Assembly: GCA_019873625.1 (NCBI GenBank)
Contig: JAIOAW010000015.1
Coordinates: 1-64,000 of the forward strand
DNA length: 64,000 bases
Direction: 5' to 3'
From: Chloroflexota bacterium
GTDB lineage: Bacteria; Chloroflexota; Anaerolineae; UBA1429
Position numbers and translations under genes: made by a program. The notes under the pieces were generated by a model. That model was not told the origin of the DNA. It did no database searches and was given only the letters and a program-made list of their open reading frames with translations. Positions within the stretch are counted from its first letter, which is position 1, and each line of letters begins with the position of its first letter. Below are positions 1-8,843 of this stretch, in pieces.

Positions 1-1
1 G

Positions 2-1237
2 CACCGTTGGCCCTCCCTCTATGCGCTCGATGCGGAACGCCTCGTCGCCACCTGGGTAGAGCGTTGGCAAGGCGCCCTCGACGCCTGGCGCCGCCCGGTG
101 AGCCGCCTCTCGCGCGATGGCGAGCACTGGGGGATGGAACTCTCCCTAGCCGACCCCGCGCAGACGGATCGGCGTATGGCGCTCGTGTACGATTCGATTG
201 GCAAAGTGCTCTACGCCGCCAACGCCGAACGGGTGATGGCCGCCCAGGTGTATGATCCCTTTTTGAACCGCCTTTCGCACGTGGGGCCGCTCGAGGTGCT
301 CGCCTACCGCGCCCTCGGGCAGCCCCACCTGCCGGGGAGCCTGCGCGCTGTGGTGCTCGATGCGGAGGGAGCGTTGAGCGCCATCGGCCAAGAAGGGAGC
401 GCGGCCCAGGCGCTGCGCCCTCTCAGCCGGGTTATCCTTGCGCGCGACTACATCACCCCTGAGGGCGCTGAGGAGGCGCCCTTGGCGCCCCACTATTTGG
501 TGCGGGCGCGGCGCACGGTGGGCCTGGGCGGGGGCCACGTCGAGGTGGAGGCCGTGGATGCGTTCGGCCTCCTCAACCTCTGGACCCCGCCTGAACCCTT
601 GGAATGGGAGGGGCGCACGCTCCGGTGGCTCGCCGCAGAAACTTGTGCCCAAGTGGGCCTGCCCTATGTGGATGACGGCCGGCCCGAGATGAACGCGCTC
701 TTGGATCGCTTTACTTGGGGTCCAGGGCAGACGGCGCGAGGCGCCCTGAGCGCCATCTTGAGGTTGGCCGGCTATGCCGCGCGGCCCAGCGCAGACGGCG
801 GCATCGAGGCCTTCCACCTGCCGAGCCATCAGCCGACCACCGTGCCGACGCTGGGCGAGGTGGGGGAGATCCTTCACGGCGCATACGGCGTGGGCTGGCC
901 AGGGGCGACCGCCGTGCGCGTGGTGGGGAAAGAGGTTTGGGCCGCCGGCGATGACCTGGCCCTGGGCGGCTGGCTGGGGATGCGGCGGCATCGCATCATC
1001 GAGGATGGGCGCATCCAGAGCGCGGAGATGGCCGAGGCCGTGCGCGATGGCCTGCTCCTCGTAGAGGGCCTTGGCGCCTGCGCCGACGAGGCGACCCTTT
1101 TCCTCCGGCCTGACCTCGAACTGTGGGACGTGGTCGAGATTTCGGGCCTGGGCCAGCGCATCATCACCGCCCTCACCGAGCGCTACGACGCACCCCGCGG
1201 CCTTTACGAGACGCACATCGAACTGGGCGCCTGGTGA
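2..1237 (+). CDS. Unrecognised protein, 5' end outside the window (possibly phage-tail-hub-like)
   Basis: The frame is open from base 2, so the true start lies to the left; the GTG at 98 is only an internal codon. The visible 411 residues look like a mostly beta-strand soluble protein with no signal peptide or membrane segment. A segment reading VEVEAVDAFGLLNLW is followed by an alternation of strands and a C-terminal part with LELWDVVEISGLGQRI. Phage tail-hub and baseplate proteins often have a similar 'position at which a property is defined' sheet pattern, but I cannot assign a family. The gene ends 39 bases before a strong promoter. No phage genes follow, so a prophage is not supported by the visible context. 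Confidence 0.75.
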   Translation, partial: HRWPSLYALDAERLVATWVERWQGALDAWRRPVSRLSRDGEHWGMELSLADPAQTDRRMALVYDSIGKVLYAANAERVMAAQVYDPFLNRLSHVGPLEVLAYRALGQPHLPGSLRAVVLDAEGALSAIGQEGSAAQALRPLSRVILARDYITPEGAEEAPLAPHYLVRARRTVGLGGGHVEVEAVDAFGLLNLWTPPEPLEWEGRTLRWLAAETCAQVGLPYVDDGRPEMNALLDRFTWGPGQTARGALSAILRLAGYAARPSADGGIEAFHLPSHQPTTVPTLGEVGEILHGAYGVGWPGATAVRVVGKEVWAAGDDLALGGWLGMRRHRIIEDGRIQSAEMAEAVRDGLLLVEGLGACADEATLFLRPDLELWDVVEISGLGQRIITALTERYDAPRGLYETHIELGAW

Positions 1238-1276
1238 GATGGCCATAAAAAGAGAAGACAAAGCGGCCCTGACCCC

Positions 1277-1305
1277 TTGACTTTGGCGCCGATGAGATGT
1301 ATAAT
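1277..1305 (+). promoter_or_regulatory. Strong sigma70-type promoter of the binding-protein gene
   Basis: TTGACT at 1277-1282 and a perfect TATAAT at 1300-1305 are separated by 17 bases. The predicted start near 1312 gives a leader of about 120 bases before the ATG at 1432. Confidence 0.85.
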
Positions 1306-1312
1306 ATTATGT

Positions 1313-1329
1313 GAAGACGAAAGGTCTTC
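1313..1329 (+). promoter_or_regulatory. Hairpin at the extreme 5' end of the leader RNA
   Basis: GAAGAC at 1313-1318 pairs with GTCTTC at 1324-1329 around a five-base loop. It begins within one or two bases of the predicted transcription start. There is no U-run after it, so it is not a terminator; 5'-terminal hairpins of this kind are known to protect mRNA from decay. Confidence 0.55.
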
Positions 1330-1344
1330 TATAAGTTTCGTCCG

Positions 1345-1355
1345 TAAGGAGGTGA
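1345..1355 (+). promoter_or_regulatory. Extended Shine-Dalgarno sequence with no start codon after it
   Basis: TAAGGAGGTGA is fully complementary to the usual 3' end of 16S rRNA, yet no ATG, GTG or TTG lies at a usable distance downstream. The ordinary ribosome site of the gene is AAGGAGG at 1418-1424. This upstream site may act as a ribosome standby site. Confidence 0.45.
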
Positions 1356-1431
1356 ACCACTTAAAAATACGCGTCCGTGCCGTGATCGAAGGAATCCATC
1401 GGATGAATGGTTGCGACAAGGAGGTCCTATC

Positions 1432-3558
1432 ATGATCCCTCGGATGAATCGTCGGCAATTCCTGTTCACTTCGGCAGTGGCCGCAGCGGGCGTTGTGCTC
1501 GCTGCCTGCGCGAAAAAGCCCGAAGTCGCCGTCCAGCCCACCGTAGCACCCACCACCGCACCACCGACGGCGGCGCCCACTCCCACCCCGGCACCGAAGC
1601 CTACGAATACGCCCATTCCCACCAAACCGCCGGCCACACCCGTACCCACGGCTGTACCTGCCAAAGAAGCGCCTATGCTGCAAGAACTGGTCAAGGCGGG
1701 GAAACTACCCCCCTTGCAAGACCGTTTGCCCAAGAACCCGCTCACTCTCAAGCCGATTCACAAGATTGGCAAGTACGGCGGTACGCTGCGCCTTTTCGAT
1801 GACAACTTTGACCGCAGCGTGGAACAGGCCCAATATGGTCACTCGCCGCTCCGCTGGATTGACGACGGCCTGAACATCGCCCCGGGGATGTGCGACACCT
1901 GGGAGACGAACGCGGATAACTCGGAATGGCTCTTGCATATCCGCGAGGGGTTAAGGTGGTCAGACGGCCAGCCTTGCACGGCGGATGACGTCATCTTTGC
2001 CTACCAAGACCTCATTATGAACCCGGATTTCCCCGACCGGCCTACCGAGTTCTACACCCCTGGTCCGGTGAAGATGCTCAAGGTAGACGATTACACCGTC
2101 AAGATGGTGTATCCCGTGCCGGCCCCCCTTACGGCCAAGCGCTTGGCAATGCGCGTCAAGGCGGATTCGGTGTGCCGGTGGATCGCCCCCAAGCATTACT
2201 GCATCCAGTTCCATCCGCTCTACAACTCAGCCGTCAAGGAGTATCAGACGCTAAACGTCAACATCACCTGGCGCACCAATCCGGATTGCCCCGTCTTGAA
2301 CGCCTGGCGTTGCGAGAGTTACGAGCCGGGTAAACGCTTGGTCTGGGTACGCAACCCGTATTACTATGGCGTGGATACGGAGGGGAACCAACTGCCCTAC
2401 ATTGACCGGTGGGATCATGCCTGCATCGAGAACAAAGAGGTGCAGATGCTCACCATTATGCAGGGCGGGGTGGATTACCTGGCCTCTTGCCATCATAAGG
2501 GCGGCCTAGAGGATATCGCCCCGCTCAAGGCCAGCGAAAAGGAGGGCAAGTACCGCCTCATCCTGCTCGATTCGGGCGGCGGCTCGGGCCATTACTACTT
2601 CTGGAACTGGGATGCGCCGGAGGAGAACTACCGCTGGCTCTACCGCAACCCCAAGTTCAAGATGGCCTTCAACTATCTGCGCGACCGCGAGCGCATCACC
2701 AAGACGCTTTATTATGGCCTGGGCGAACTGACCACGGGCACGATGAGCCCCAAGGCCATCGAGTTCAACTACAACGACGAGGCCCGCGCTTGGTACCGCA
2801 AGTGGCGCGATTGCTACATCGAGTATGATCCGGAGAAGGCCAAGCGCTTGTTGGACGAGATCGGCGTGGTAGATAAGGATGGCGACGGCTGGCGCGAGTT
2901 CCCCGACGGCACCAAACTCGAACTGCGCGCGGATTTCAACGCGACGGCCTCCAAGACCTGGATGGACGGCCACGAGATCACCATTGCCGACTTTGCCAAG
3001 GTGGGCCTGAAGATGATCACCAACCAGATGCCGGATGCCGAATTCGGCCAGTTCTGGCCGAGCGGCAAGGGGCACATCCGCGGCAACTGGGGCGTGGGCG
3101 ACGGGCCGGACTGCTTGGTGTATCCTTCTTGGGTGGTGCCCAACGAGCCGGCCCGTTGGGCGCCGCTCTGCGGGAACTATTACCTAGCCCGCAATACGGA
3201 GAAAGAGAACTCGGAGAAGGATAAAAGCCCCTGGGATCGTCAACCGCCGCGCTGGATTGCCGACGAGAAGGAGCAGATCGGCGAGGTGGTGTTGAAACTC
3301 CAGGAGTTGTTGGATACAGCCCTGGCCGAGCCGGATGCGATGAAGCGGATGGAACTGGTCTGGCAGATGATCCAGATTCACATTGATCAGGGCACCTTCG
3401 GCTCCGGCACCACGGCAAACACGCCGACCATCTTTATCTACGGGAATAACCTCATCAACGCACCCGCCCGCGAAGAGTTGGCCACCGGCGGATTTACCGG
3501 CCCGTGGATCGTGCCGCATCCGGCCATTCACAACCCAGAGACGTTCTCTTACGCCTAG
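1432..3558 (+). CDS. ABC transporter substrate-binding lipoprotein, family 5 (oligopeptide/nickel type)
   Basis: The protein should bind an oligopeptide or similar solute outside the membrane and deliver it to an ABC permease. The start is the ATG with AAGGAGG seven bases upstream. The N-terminus MNRRQFLF is a twin-arginine signal and LAAC a lipobox, with lipidated Cys at about residue 26. A Pro/Thr/Ala spacer covers about residues 30-75, then a single SBP_bac_5 fold fills the rest of 708 residues, with EYDPEKAKRLLDEIGV typical of the family's second lobe. The gene stands alone between its own promoter and a terminator; no permease or ATPase gene is in the window, so its partner must lie elsewhere. 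The substrate cannot be read from sequence. Confidence 0.9.
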   Translation: MIPRMNRRQFLFTSAVAAAGVVLAACAKKPEVAVQPTVAPTTAPPTAAPTPTPAPKPTNTPIPTKPPATPVPTAVPAKEAPMLQELVKAGKLPPLQDRLPKNPLTLKPIHKIGKYGGTLRLFDDNFDRSVEQAQYGHSPLRWIDDGLNIAPGMCDTWETNADNSEWLLHIREGLRWSDGQPCTADDVIFAYQDLIMNPDFPDRPTEFYTPGPVKMLKVDDYTVKMVYPVPAPLTAKRLAMRVKADSVCRWIAPKHYCIQFHPLYNSAVKEYQTLNVNITWRTNPDCPVLNAWRCESYEPGKRLVWVRNPYYYGVDTEGNQLPYIDRWDHACIENKEVQMLTIMQGGVDYLASCHHKGGLEDIAPLKASEKEGKYRLILLDSGGGSGHYYFWNWDAPEENYRWLYRNPKFKMAFNYLRDRERITKTLYYGLGELTTGTMSPKAIEFNYNDEARAWYRKWRDCYIEYDPEKAKRLLDEIGVVDKDGDGWREFPDGTKLELRADFNATASKTWMDGHEITIADFAKVGLKMITNQMPDAEFGQFWPSGKGHIRGNWGVGDGPDCLVYPSWVVPNEPARWAPLCGNYYLARNTEKENSEKDKSPWDRQPPRWIADEKEQIGEVVLKLQELLDTALAEPDAMKRMELVWQMIQIHIDQGTFGSGTTANTPTIFIYGNNLINAPAREELATGGFTGPWIVPHPAIHNPETFSYA

Positions 3559-3572
3559 AAGGTATGGCCAAA

Positions 3573-3607
3573 CCTCCCGCAGGGGTTCCCCCTGCGGGAG
3601 GTTTTTT
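3573..3607 (+). terminator. Rho-independent terminator of the binding-protein gene
   Basis: A 12-13 bp GC-rich stem (CCTCCCGCAGGGG with CCCTGCGGGAGG, short TTCC-type loop) is followed directly by six T at 3602-3607. Confidence 0.92.
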
Positions 3608-3746
3608 GTGGTTAGCCCAAGGGCCAGGGTGCATTGCCTACGGCCTCACGCTTCGAGGGTATGACACGAACCACGGCCTTCCAGTGGGCAAGGCGGGCGA
3701 AAACGGTTATACTTTGGGGGCATATCCCATCTACCGAGGACCCCCT

Positions 3747-5915
3747 ATGCCCGAACTCTATGAACAGGTCCCGCCGGCCTCCTGCCACCGCTTCGAGGCC
3801 GTGCCCGATGACCTCTACGCCGTGCCGGTGGAGAACCTCGCGCGCCTCTATTGGCTCATCGCGCTCATCCGCGCCTTTGAAACGGCCGTCCTCGCCCTGA
3901 AAGACGAGAACCTAGTGCACGGGCCGGCCCATACAAGCATTGGCCAGGAGGCCGTGGCCGCGGCGGTGGCCGTTTCGCTCAGGCCAAGCGATCTCATCGC
4001 CTCGACGCACCGCGCCCACGGTCATTTTCTAAGCAAAGCCATCCTTTACTATGCGCCGGAGGGTTACTCGCCCCTGCGCGATGCGCCCACACCGCCTATG
4101 CGCGAGGCCGTTTACCGCACGTTGGCCGAAATTATGGGCCTGAAAGACGGCTGGTGCGGTGGGCGCGGCGGCTCGATGCACCTGTATGACCGCGCTTCCG
4201 GCAACTTGGGGTCGAACGCCATCGTAGGCGGGGGCATTCCCCTCGCCACGGGCGCGGCCTGGGGAGAACGCCTCCAAGGGCGCGATACGGTGGTCATCTC
4301 CTTTTTTGGCGATGGCGCCATCAACCAAGGGTGCTTCCACGAGGTGGCCAATATGGCCGCCCTGTGGCGAATTCCCATCCTCTATCTGGTGGAAAATAAC
4401 CTTTACGCCGTGGGCACCTCCACGCGCGAATCCTCCTTTGTAGAGGATTTGGCCCTGCGGGCCATCGGCTACGGCATCGAAAGCCTCATCGTGGATGGGA
4501 TGGACCCCGTGGCCCTCTATCTCGCCTTGCAGACCATCGTGCCCACCTTGCGCCGCCAGCCCAGGCCCTTCCTCCTGGAGGCCAAAACCTATCGGCACGT
4601 CCACCATGCCGGGAGCCTCCCCGGCAGCGCCTTCGGCTACCGTTCCAAAGAGGAGGAGGCCTTTTGGAAGGCGCGCGACCCGTTGATCACCTTCCCCCAA
4701 CGCCTGCAAGAGGCCCACCTCTTGAGCGATGGCGCACTCAAGAGGGTGCAAGAGGGCGCTGAGGCCCTGGTGAACGAGGCCCTGGTGCGCTGCACTGAGG
4801 TGGTCGAGGGCAAGCGCACCATCCCGGCCGCGCTTTGGCCGGACCCCAAAACGGCCGCTGAAGGCCTGCGCGGGCCAGATCCACAGGGCGTGCGCTATAT
4901 CGAGCGCGAAGAGATCGCCCTGCGCCCGATGACACTCGTCGAGGGGATTGCCCTGGCCATCCGCCGGGCGATGGAACGGGACGCGCGCGTCATCGTCTTG
5001 GGAGAGGAGGTGGCCAACCTGCGGGGCGGCGCCTACGGCGCCACGCGCGCCGTGGTGGAGGACTTTCGCAGCCGTTTGTTCAACACGCCCATCTCCGAGG
5101 CGGGCTTCTGCGGCATAGCCGGCGGGGCCGCCGCCGTGGGGATGCGCCCCATCGTCGAGGTGATGTACCCCGATTTCGCACTGATGGCCTCGGACCAACT
5201 GTTCAACCAAATCGGCAAACTCCGCCATATGTACGGGGGCAAGGCGCGCTTCCCCGTCATCTTGCGCACGCGGGTGGGCATCGGCTTTGGCTACGGTGGC
5301 CAACATTCGATGGACCCCTGCGGCTATTTCGCCCAATTCCCGGGGTGGCGGGTGGTGGCCCCTTCGAATGCCTTCGATTACATCGGCCTCTTTAACACGG
5401 CGCTGAGGATGGAGGACCCCATCCTTTTCGTCGAGCACGGGCAGTTGTACAACGAACCGGGCGAAGGCCCCGCCGAGGACCTCGATTATTGCGTGGCCTA
5501 CGGCAGAGCGCGCATCGTGCGGCCGGGGAACGATCTCACCGTGCTCACCTATATGACGGGCGTGCGCCTATGCCTACAAGCCGCAGAACACCTCGCTCAG
5601 GAGGGGATCAAGGTCGAGGTGCTCGATTTGCGCACCGTGGACTATTGGGGGATGGATTACGCCGCCATCGGCGAGAGCCTGAAAAAGACGGGCGCCGTGC
5701 TCATCGTCGAGCAGGCCCCGCGCAGTATGGGCATCGGCGCGCGCCTGGCAGAAGAGATTCAGGCTCGCTGGTTTGACTGGTTGGATGCCCCGGTGGCCCG
5801 CCTCACCGCGCTCGACGTGCCTCCGCCCGTCTCGCGTGTGCTCGAAGCGGCCGTCTTGCCGGATTTAGCGCGCGCGGAAGAGGCGATGCGCCGGGCGGCG
5901 CGAAGGGAACGCTGA
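3747..5915 (+). CDS. 2-oxoacid dehydrogenase E1, fused alpha and beta subunits (thiamine diphosphate-dependent)
   Basis: The protein should decarboxylate a 2-oxoacid (pyruvate, branched-chain oxoacid) or acetoin and pass the acyl group to a lipoyl E2. Residues about 25-370 are the E1 alpha fold: GDGAINQG near residue 188 followed some 25 residues later by ENN is the thiamine diphosphate motif. Residues about 390-715 are the transketolase-like beta fold, with EISEAGFCGIAGGAAAVGMRP and a C-terminal domain. Normally these are two chains; here they form one 722-residue chain. The ATG at 3747 has GAGGA six bases before it; longer upstream readings would cross the terminator. No E2, E3 or lipoyl gene is nearby, so the substrate is open. 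It is followed 28 bases later by an Fe-S flavoprotein gene. Confidence 0.9.
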   Translation: MPELYEQVPPASCHRFEAVPDDLYAVPVENLARLYWLIALIRAFETAVLALKDENLVHGPAHTSIGQEAVAAAVAVSLRPSDLIASTHRAHGHFLSKAILYYAPEGYSPLRDAPTPPMREAVYRTLAEIMGLKDGWCGGRGGSMHLYDRASGNLGSNAIVGGGIPLATGAAWGERLQGRDTVVISFFGDGAINQGCFHEVANMAALWRIPILYLVENNLYAVGTSTRESSFVEDLALRAIGYGIESLIVDGMDPVALYLALQTIVPTLRRQPRPFLLEAKTYRHVHHAGSLPGSAFGYRSKEEEAFWKARDPLITFPQRLQEAHLLSDGALKRVQEGAEALVNEALVRCTEVVEGKRTIPAALWPDPKTAAEGLRGPDPQGVRYIEREEIALRPMTLVEGIALAIRRAMERDARVIVLGEEVANLRGGAYGATRAVVEDFRSRLFNTPISEAGFCGIAGGAAAVGMRPIVEVMYPDFALMASDQLFNQIGKLRHMYGGKARFPVILRTRVGIGFGYGGQHSMDPCGYFAQFPGWRVVAPSNAFDYIGLFNTALRMEDPILFVEHGQLYNEPGEGPAEDLDYCVAYGRARIVRPGNDLTVLTYMTGVRLCLQAAEHLAQEGIKVEVLDLRTVDYWGMDYAAIGESLKKTGAVLIVEQAPRSMGIGARLAEEIQARWFDWLDAPVARLTALDVPPPVSRVLEAAVLPDLARAEEAMRRAARRER

Positions 5916-5943
5916 CGCATTCCACTCATTTTCGGAGGTTTCA

Positions 5944-6555
5944 ATGCCCAACTCGCTCTCGCTCCTCTGTCTTCTCGCCAGCCCTCGGCGCGGCGGGAAT
6001 TCGGATATTTTAGCCGCCGAGGCCTGCCGCGCCTTTGAGGAGGCCGGCGGCCTCACGAAGCAGATCGTCCTCAACCGCCTAAACTTGCACGACTGCCGCG
6101 GCTGCGATTGGTGCAAAACGCCACACGAGGTGCCCCACCCCTGCGCCCAACAGGACGATATGCAGGCCCTGTATGTGGAGATGACCCAAGCCGATGCCAT
6201 CCTTTGGGCCACGCCCATTTACTACTGGTCGCCGGCGGTGCCCCTCAAAATGGTCATTGATCGCCTCTTTTGCTGGGGGGAGTGGCAACCCACGCGCCAC
6301 GCCAAGGCCCTTCAAGGCAGGCCGGTGGGCCTGGTGCTCGCCTTCGCCGATGAAGACCCCGCTTCCGCGGGGTACATCCACGCCTATTCCATCTGCAAGG
6401 CGGCCGTCGAGAGCAGCGGCGGCACCTGGGCCGGCTGTGCTTGGGGCGTGGCCACGGATAAGGGGGAAATCCAACAGCACCCCGAGGCGCTGGCGCGCGC
6501 TCGCGCCCTGGGCGCCAAACTCTATACCTTGGCCCAGACCCGCAAGGGCCTCTAA
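5944..6555 (+). CDS. NADPH-dependent FMN reductase / iron-sulfur flavoprotein family
   Basis: A 203-residue flavodoxin-fold protein. SPRRGGNS near the N-terminus is the FMN phosphate loop of the FMN_red family, and ATPIYYWSPAVPLKMVIDRL is the conserved dimer/flavin segment. Cysteines 51, 54 and 57 (CRGCDWC) plus Cys67 resemble the compact cluster motif of Isf-type iron-sulfur flavoproteins, which carry a [4Fe-4S] centre passing electrons to FMN. The start has GGAGG six bases upstream. It probably moves electrons from ferredoxin or NAD(P)H to an unknown acceptor. Its TAA overlaps the stop codon of the opposing degV-family gene. Confidence 0.85.
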   Translation: MPNSLSLLCLLASPRRGGNSDILAAEACRAFEEAGGLTKQIVLNRLNLHDCRGCDWCKTPHEVPHPCAQQDDMQALYVEMTQADAILWATPIYYWSPAVPLKMVIDRLFCWGEWQPTRHAKALQGRPVGLVLAFADEDPASAGYIHAYSICKAAVESSGGTWAGCAWGVATDKGEIQQHPEALARARALGAKLYTLAQTRKGL

Positions 6556-7421
6556 GCGGGGCGCACCCCTGCGACGCCCACCATCCCAGCGCCCGAATGG
6601 ACCGAGAGGCCCGCGCCGAGTTCGACGATGAGCCTTTCCGGCGGGCAGGGGAGGCGCGCGCAGAGTTGCTCGGCGAAGGCTTGGGCCGCCTCCGGCACGG
6701 CCACGTGCAGAATGGCCAGCCGCTCCGGCGGCACGCCGTTGAGCGCCTGCGTTGTCAGTTCGATGACGCGCTCCCAAGCGCGGCGTTCGGTGCGCACCCG
6801 TTCCAGCATATCGAGTTTGCCCTCGCGCACGGTGAGGATGGGTTTGACGTTGAGAAGGGTGGCCATCCCCGCGGCCAGGTAGCCCACCCGGCCGCTCATC
6901 GCCAGGTATTTGAGCGTGGCCAGCGAGGCATAGAGGAACGAACGCTCCCCCACATCGCGGGCGCGCGCTTCGGCCTCTTCCAAGGTGGCACCCGCTTGGG
7001 CGGCCTCCGCGGCGGCCAGGGCCATAAACCCTTGGGCCATCGAGAGCGTGCGTGAGTCGAGCACGCGGATGGGACGGCCGCGCCAAGGCCCTTCTTCCAA
7101 GGCTTGCGCGGCCACCAGGGCGGCATTATATGTGCCGCTGATGACGCTGCTCACGCAAATGCAGAGGATGGCCTCGGCCCCCTTGGCAAAAGTCTCTTCA
7201 AAGGCGCGTTGAAAATCGCCGGGCGAGGGGGCGGCGGTGGTGGGCAGTTTGCCCTCGCGATCCACGCGGGCGAACACTTCGCCATCGCCGATTTCGATGC
7301 CGGAGCGCAGAGTCTCTTCGCCAAAGTTCACGAGGATCGGCACGAGGCCGATGCCGTACCGCGCGGCGAGGTCAAGGGGCAGGCTGGAATCCGTATCCGT
7401 GATGACGGCGAGGCGAGGCAT
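6552..7421 (-). CDS. DegV family fatty-acid-binding protein
   Basis: DegV/FakB proteins bind a fatty acid and, in FakAB systems, present it to a kinase for phosphorylation. The N-terminus LAVITDTDSSLP and the segment LPTTAAPSPGDF are the two ligand-binding signatures; the GRVGYL segment near residue 190 is also typical. Length 289 matches the family. The ATG at 7421 was chosen because AAGGAGG precedes it; the longer reading from 7472 lacks one. No FakA kinase gene is visible. The gene ends in a four-base overlap with the convergent flavoprotein gene. Confidence 0.92.
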   Translation of the reverse strand: MPRLAVITDTDSSLPLDLAARYGIGLVPILVNFGEETLRSGIEIGDGEVFARVDREGKLPTTAAPSPGDFQRAFEETFAKGAEAILCICVSSVISGTYNAALVAAQALEEGPWRGRPIRVLDSRTLSMAQGFMALAAAEAAQAGATLEEAEARARDVGERSFLYASLATLKYLAMSGRVGYLAAGMATLLNVKPILTVREGKLDMLERVRTERRAWERVIELTTQALNGVPPERLAILHVAVPEAAQAFAEQLCARLPCPPERLIVELGAGLSVHSGAGMVGVAGVRPA

Positions 7422-7550
7422 CGTCAGGCCCTCCTTTTTCGTGGGTTTTATCTTTTTTGGATAACCCCACACCGCGCTATACGTTGTGCGCGTTTCTTTC
7501 CCTGCCCGCCTTGGGAGAAGATGCCCTTCCGTGGTAAGATGGGGTTACCT

Positions 7551-8843
7551 ATGCGCATCTATTTCGAGGTCATTGGCTGCAAACTGAACCAGGCGGAAGT
7601 CGAGGCCCTCGTGCGCCAGGCCTTAGCGGCCGGCCACCGCGTGGTGCAGGATCCTGCGGAGGCCGATTGGGCCGTGGTGCACACCTGCACCGTAACCCAC
7701 GTGGCAGCGCGCAAGTCTCGCCAGGCCATTCGGCATCTCCATCGCCTGAACCCCGCTCTGCGGATCGCCGTCATCGGCTGTTTTGCCGAGATTTCGCCCG
7801 CCGAGGCCGCCCGCCTAGAGGGCGTGGCCTTGGTCCTCCCCAACGCCCGCAAAGAGGAGGCCTTGTCGGAGATCGCCCTGCGCTCTGGGGAGGCGCCGCC
7901 CCAGCGGCGCATCGAGGTGAGCGCGCCCCTTGTGGGCGGGCACACCCGCGCCCTGGTCAAAGTGCAGGATGGCTGCGATAACGCCTGCACCTATTGCATC
8001 GTCTCCACGGCGCGCGGCCCCTCGCGCAGCCGCCCTCCGGGAGAGGTCCTGGCCGAGGTGCGGGCGCGCCTTCAAGAGGGCTATCGCGAGGTGGTGCTCA
8101 CGGGCGTCAATCTCGGCGCTTATGGGCGAGATATCGCCTCCCCCACCCCGCCGAACGAGGGCCATTGGAGCCTGGCCAGGCTCGTGAGCACCCTCCTAGA
8201 CCTGCCGGGAGATTGGCGTTTGCGCCTTTCGTCCATCGAGCCATGGGATGTCACCCCGGAACTCCTCGCCTTGTGGCCGCACCCTCGGCTGTGCCGCCAT
8301 ATGCACCTCCCTTTGCAGAGCGGAAGCGACGCGATTTTGCGGCGTATGGGGCGGGGCTATACCGCGCGAGATTACTGCGACCTCGTGGCCACCCTGCGGG
8401 CGCGCGTGCCCGAGGTGGGCCTTTCGACGGATGTCATCGTGGGGTTCCCCGGCGAGGGCGAGGCGGAATTTGCCGAGACGTGGGCCGTGGTCGAGCAGTG
8501 CGCCTTCTCGCGCCTGCATATCTTCCGCTATTCGCCGCGCCCCGGCACTCTCGCCGCGCAAATGGACGGGGCCGTGCCGGCCACGGTGGCCCAGAAGCGC
8601 AGCGAGGCCTTGGCAGCCCTCGGCCGGCGTTTGGCGGAACGCTTCCACTGTCAGTTCGTAGGCCGCGAGGTGAGCGTACTTTTCGAGGCCTCCAAAAGGC
8701 GCGGCCCCGACCTCGTGTGGGATGGTTTGACGGATCATTACATCCGGGTGGGGGCGGTCTGTCCCCGCCCCTTGGCCAACCAGATGCTCACCGTACGCAT
8801 CTTAGCGGCAGACGCTTCGGGCCTAGAAGGGGTCTTGGCCTAG
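7551..8843 (+). CDS. mtaB: tRNA t6A37 methylthiotransferase MtaB
   Basis: A radical SAM enzyme that adds a methylthio group to N6-threonylcarbamoyladenosine at position 37 of tRNA. The N-terminal methylthiotransferase domain has Cys10, Cys46 and Cys77 for the auxiliary cluster (GCKLN, HTCTV, GCFAE). The radical SAM cluster is CDNACTYC near residues 142-149, and a TRAM-like RNA-binding domain ends the 430-residue chain. HTCTVTH and the short length separate it from MiaB and RimO. An in-frame ATG at 7539 is an alternative start; neither has a clear ribosome site. The last four bases overlap the opposing gene's stop. Confidence 0.93.
   Translation: MRIYFEVIGCKLNQAEVEALVRQALAAGHRVVQDPAEADWAVVHTCTVTHVAARKSRQAIRHLHRLNPALRIAVIGCFAEISPAEAARLEGVALVLPNARKEEALSEIALRSGEAPPQRRIEVSAPLVGGHTRALVKVQDGCDNACTYCIVSTARGPSRSRPPGEVLAEVRARLQEGYREVVLTGVNLGAYGRDIASPTPPNEGHWSLARLVSTLLDLPGDWRLRLSSIEPWDVTPELLALWPHPRLCRHMHLPLQSGSDAILRRMGRGYTARDYCDLVATLRARVPEVGLSTDVIVGFPGEGEAEFAETWAVVEQCAFSRLHIFRYSPRPGTLAAQMDGAVPATVAQKRSEALAALGRRLAERFHCQFVGREVSVLFEASKRRGPDLVWDGLTDHYIRVGAVCPRPLANQMLTVRILAADASGLEGVLA

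Noticed and set aside
146-1261. 371-codon minus-strand frame opposite the first gene
   Set aside because: No ribosome site and biased composition. The plus-strand frame is open through the window edge and is protein-like.
4029-5438. 469-codon minus-strand frame opposite the E1 gene
   Set aside because: It is an antisense shadow of a well-conserved E1 fusion, rich in His, Gly and Ala.
6552-8843. Overlapping convergent stop codons at 6552-6555 and 8840-8843 as signals of a shared terminator
   Set aside because: The four-base overlaps are simple consequences of TAA/TAG sharing in compact genomes, and no hairpin with a T-run was found at either.
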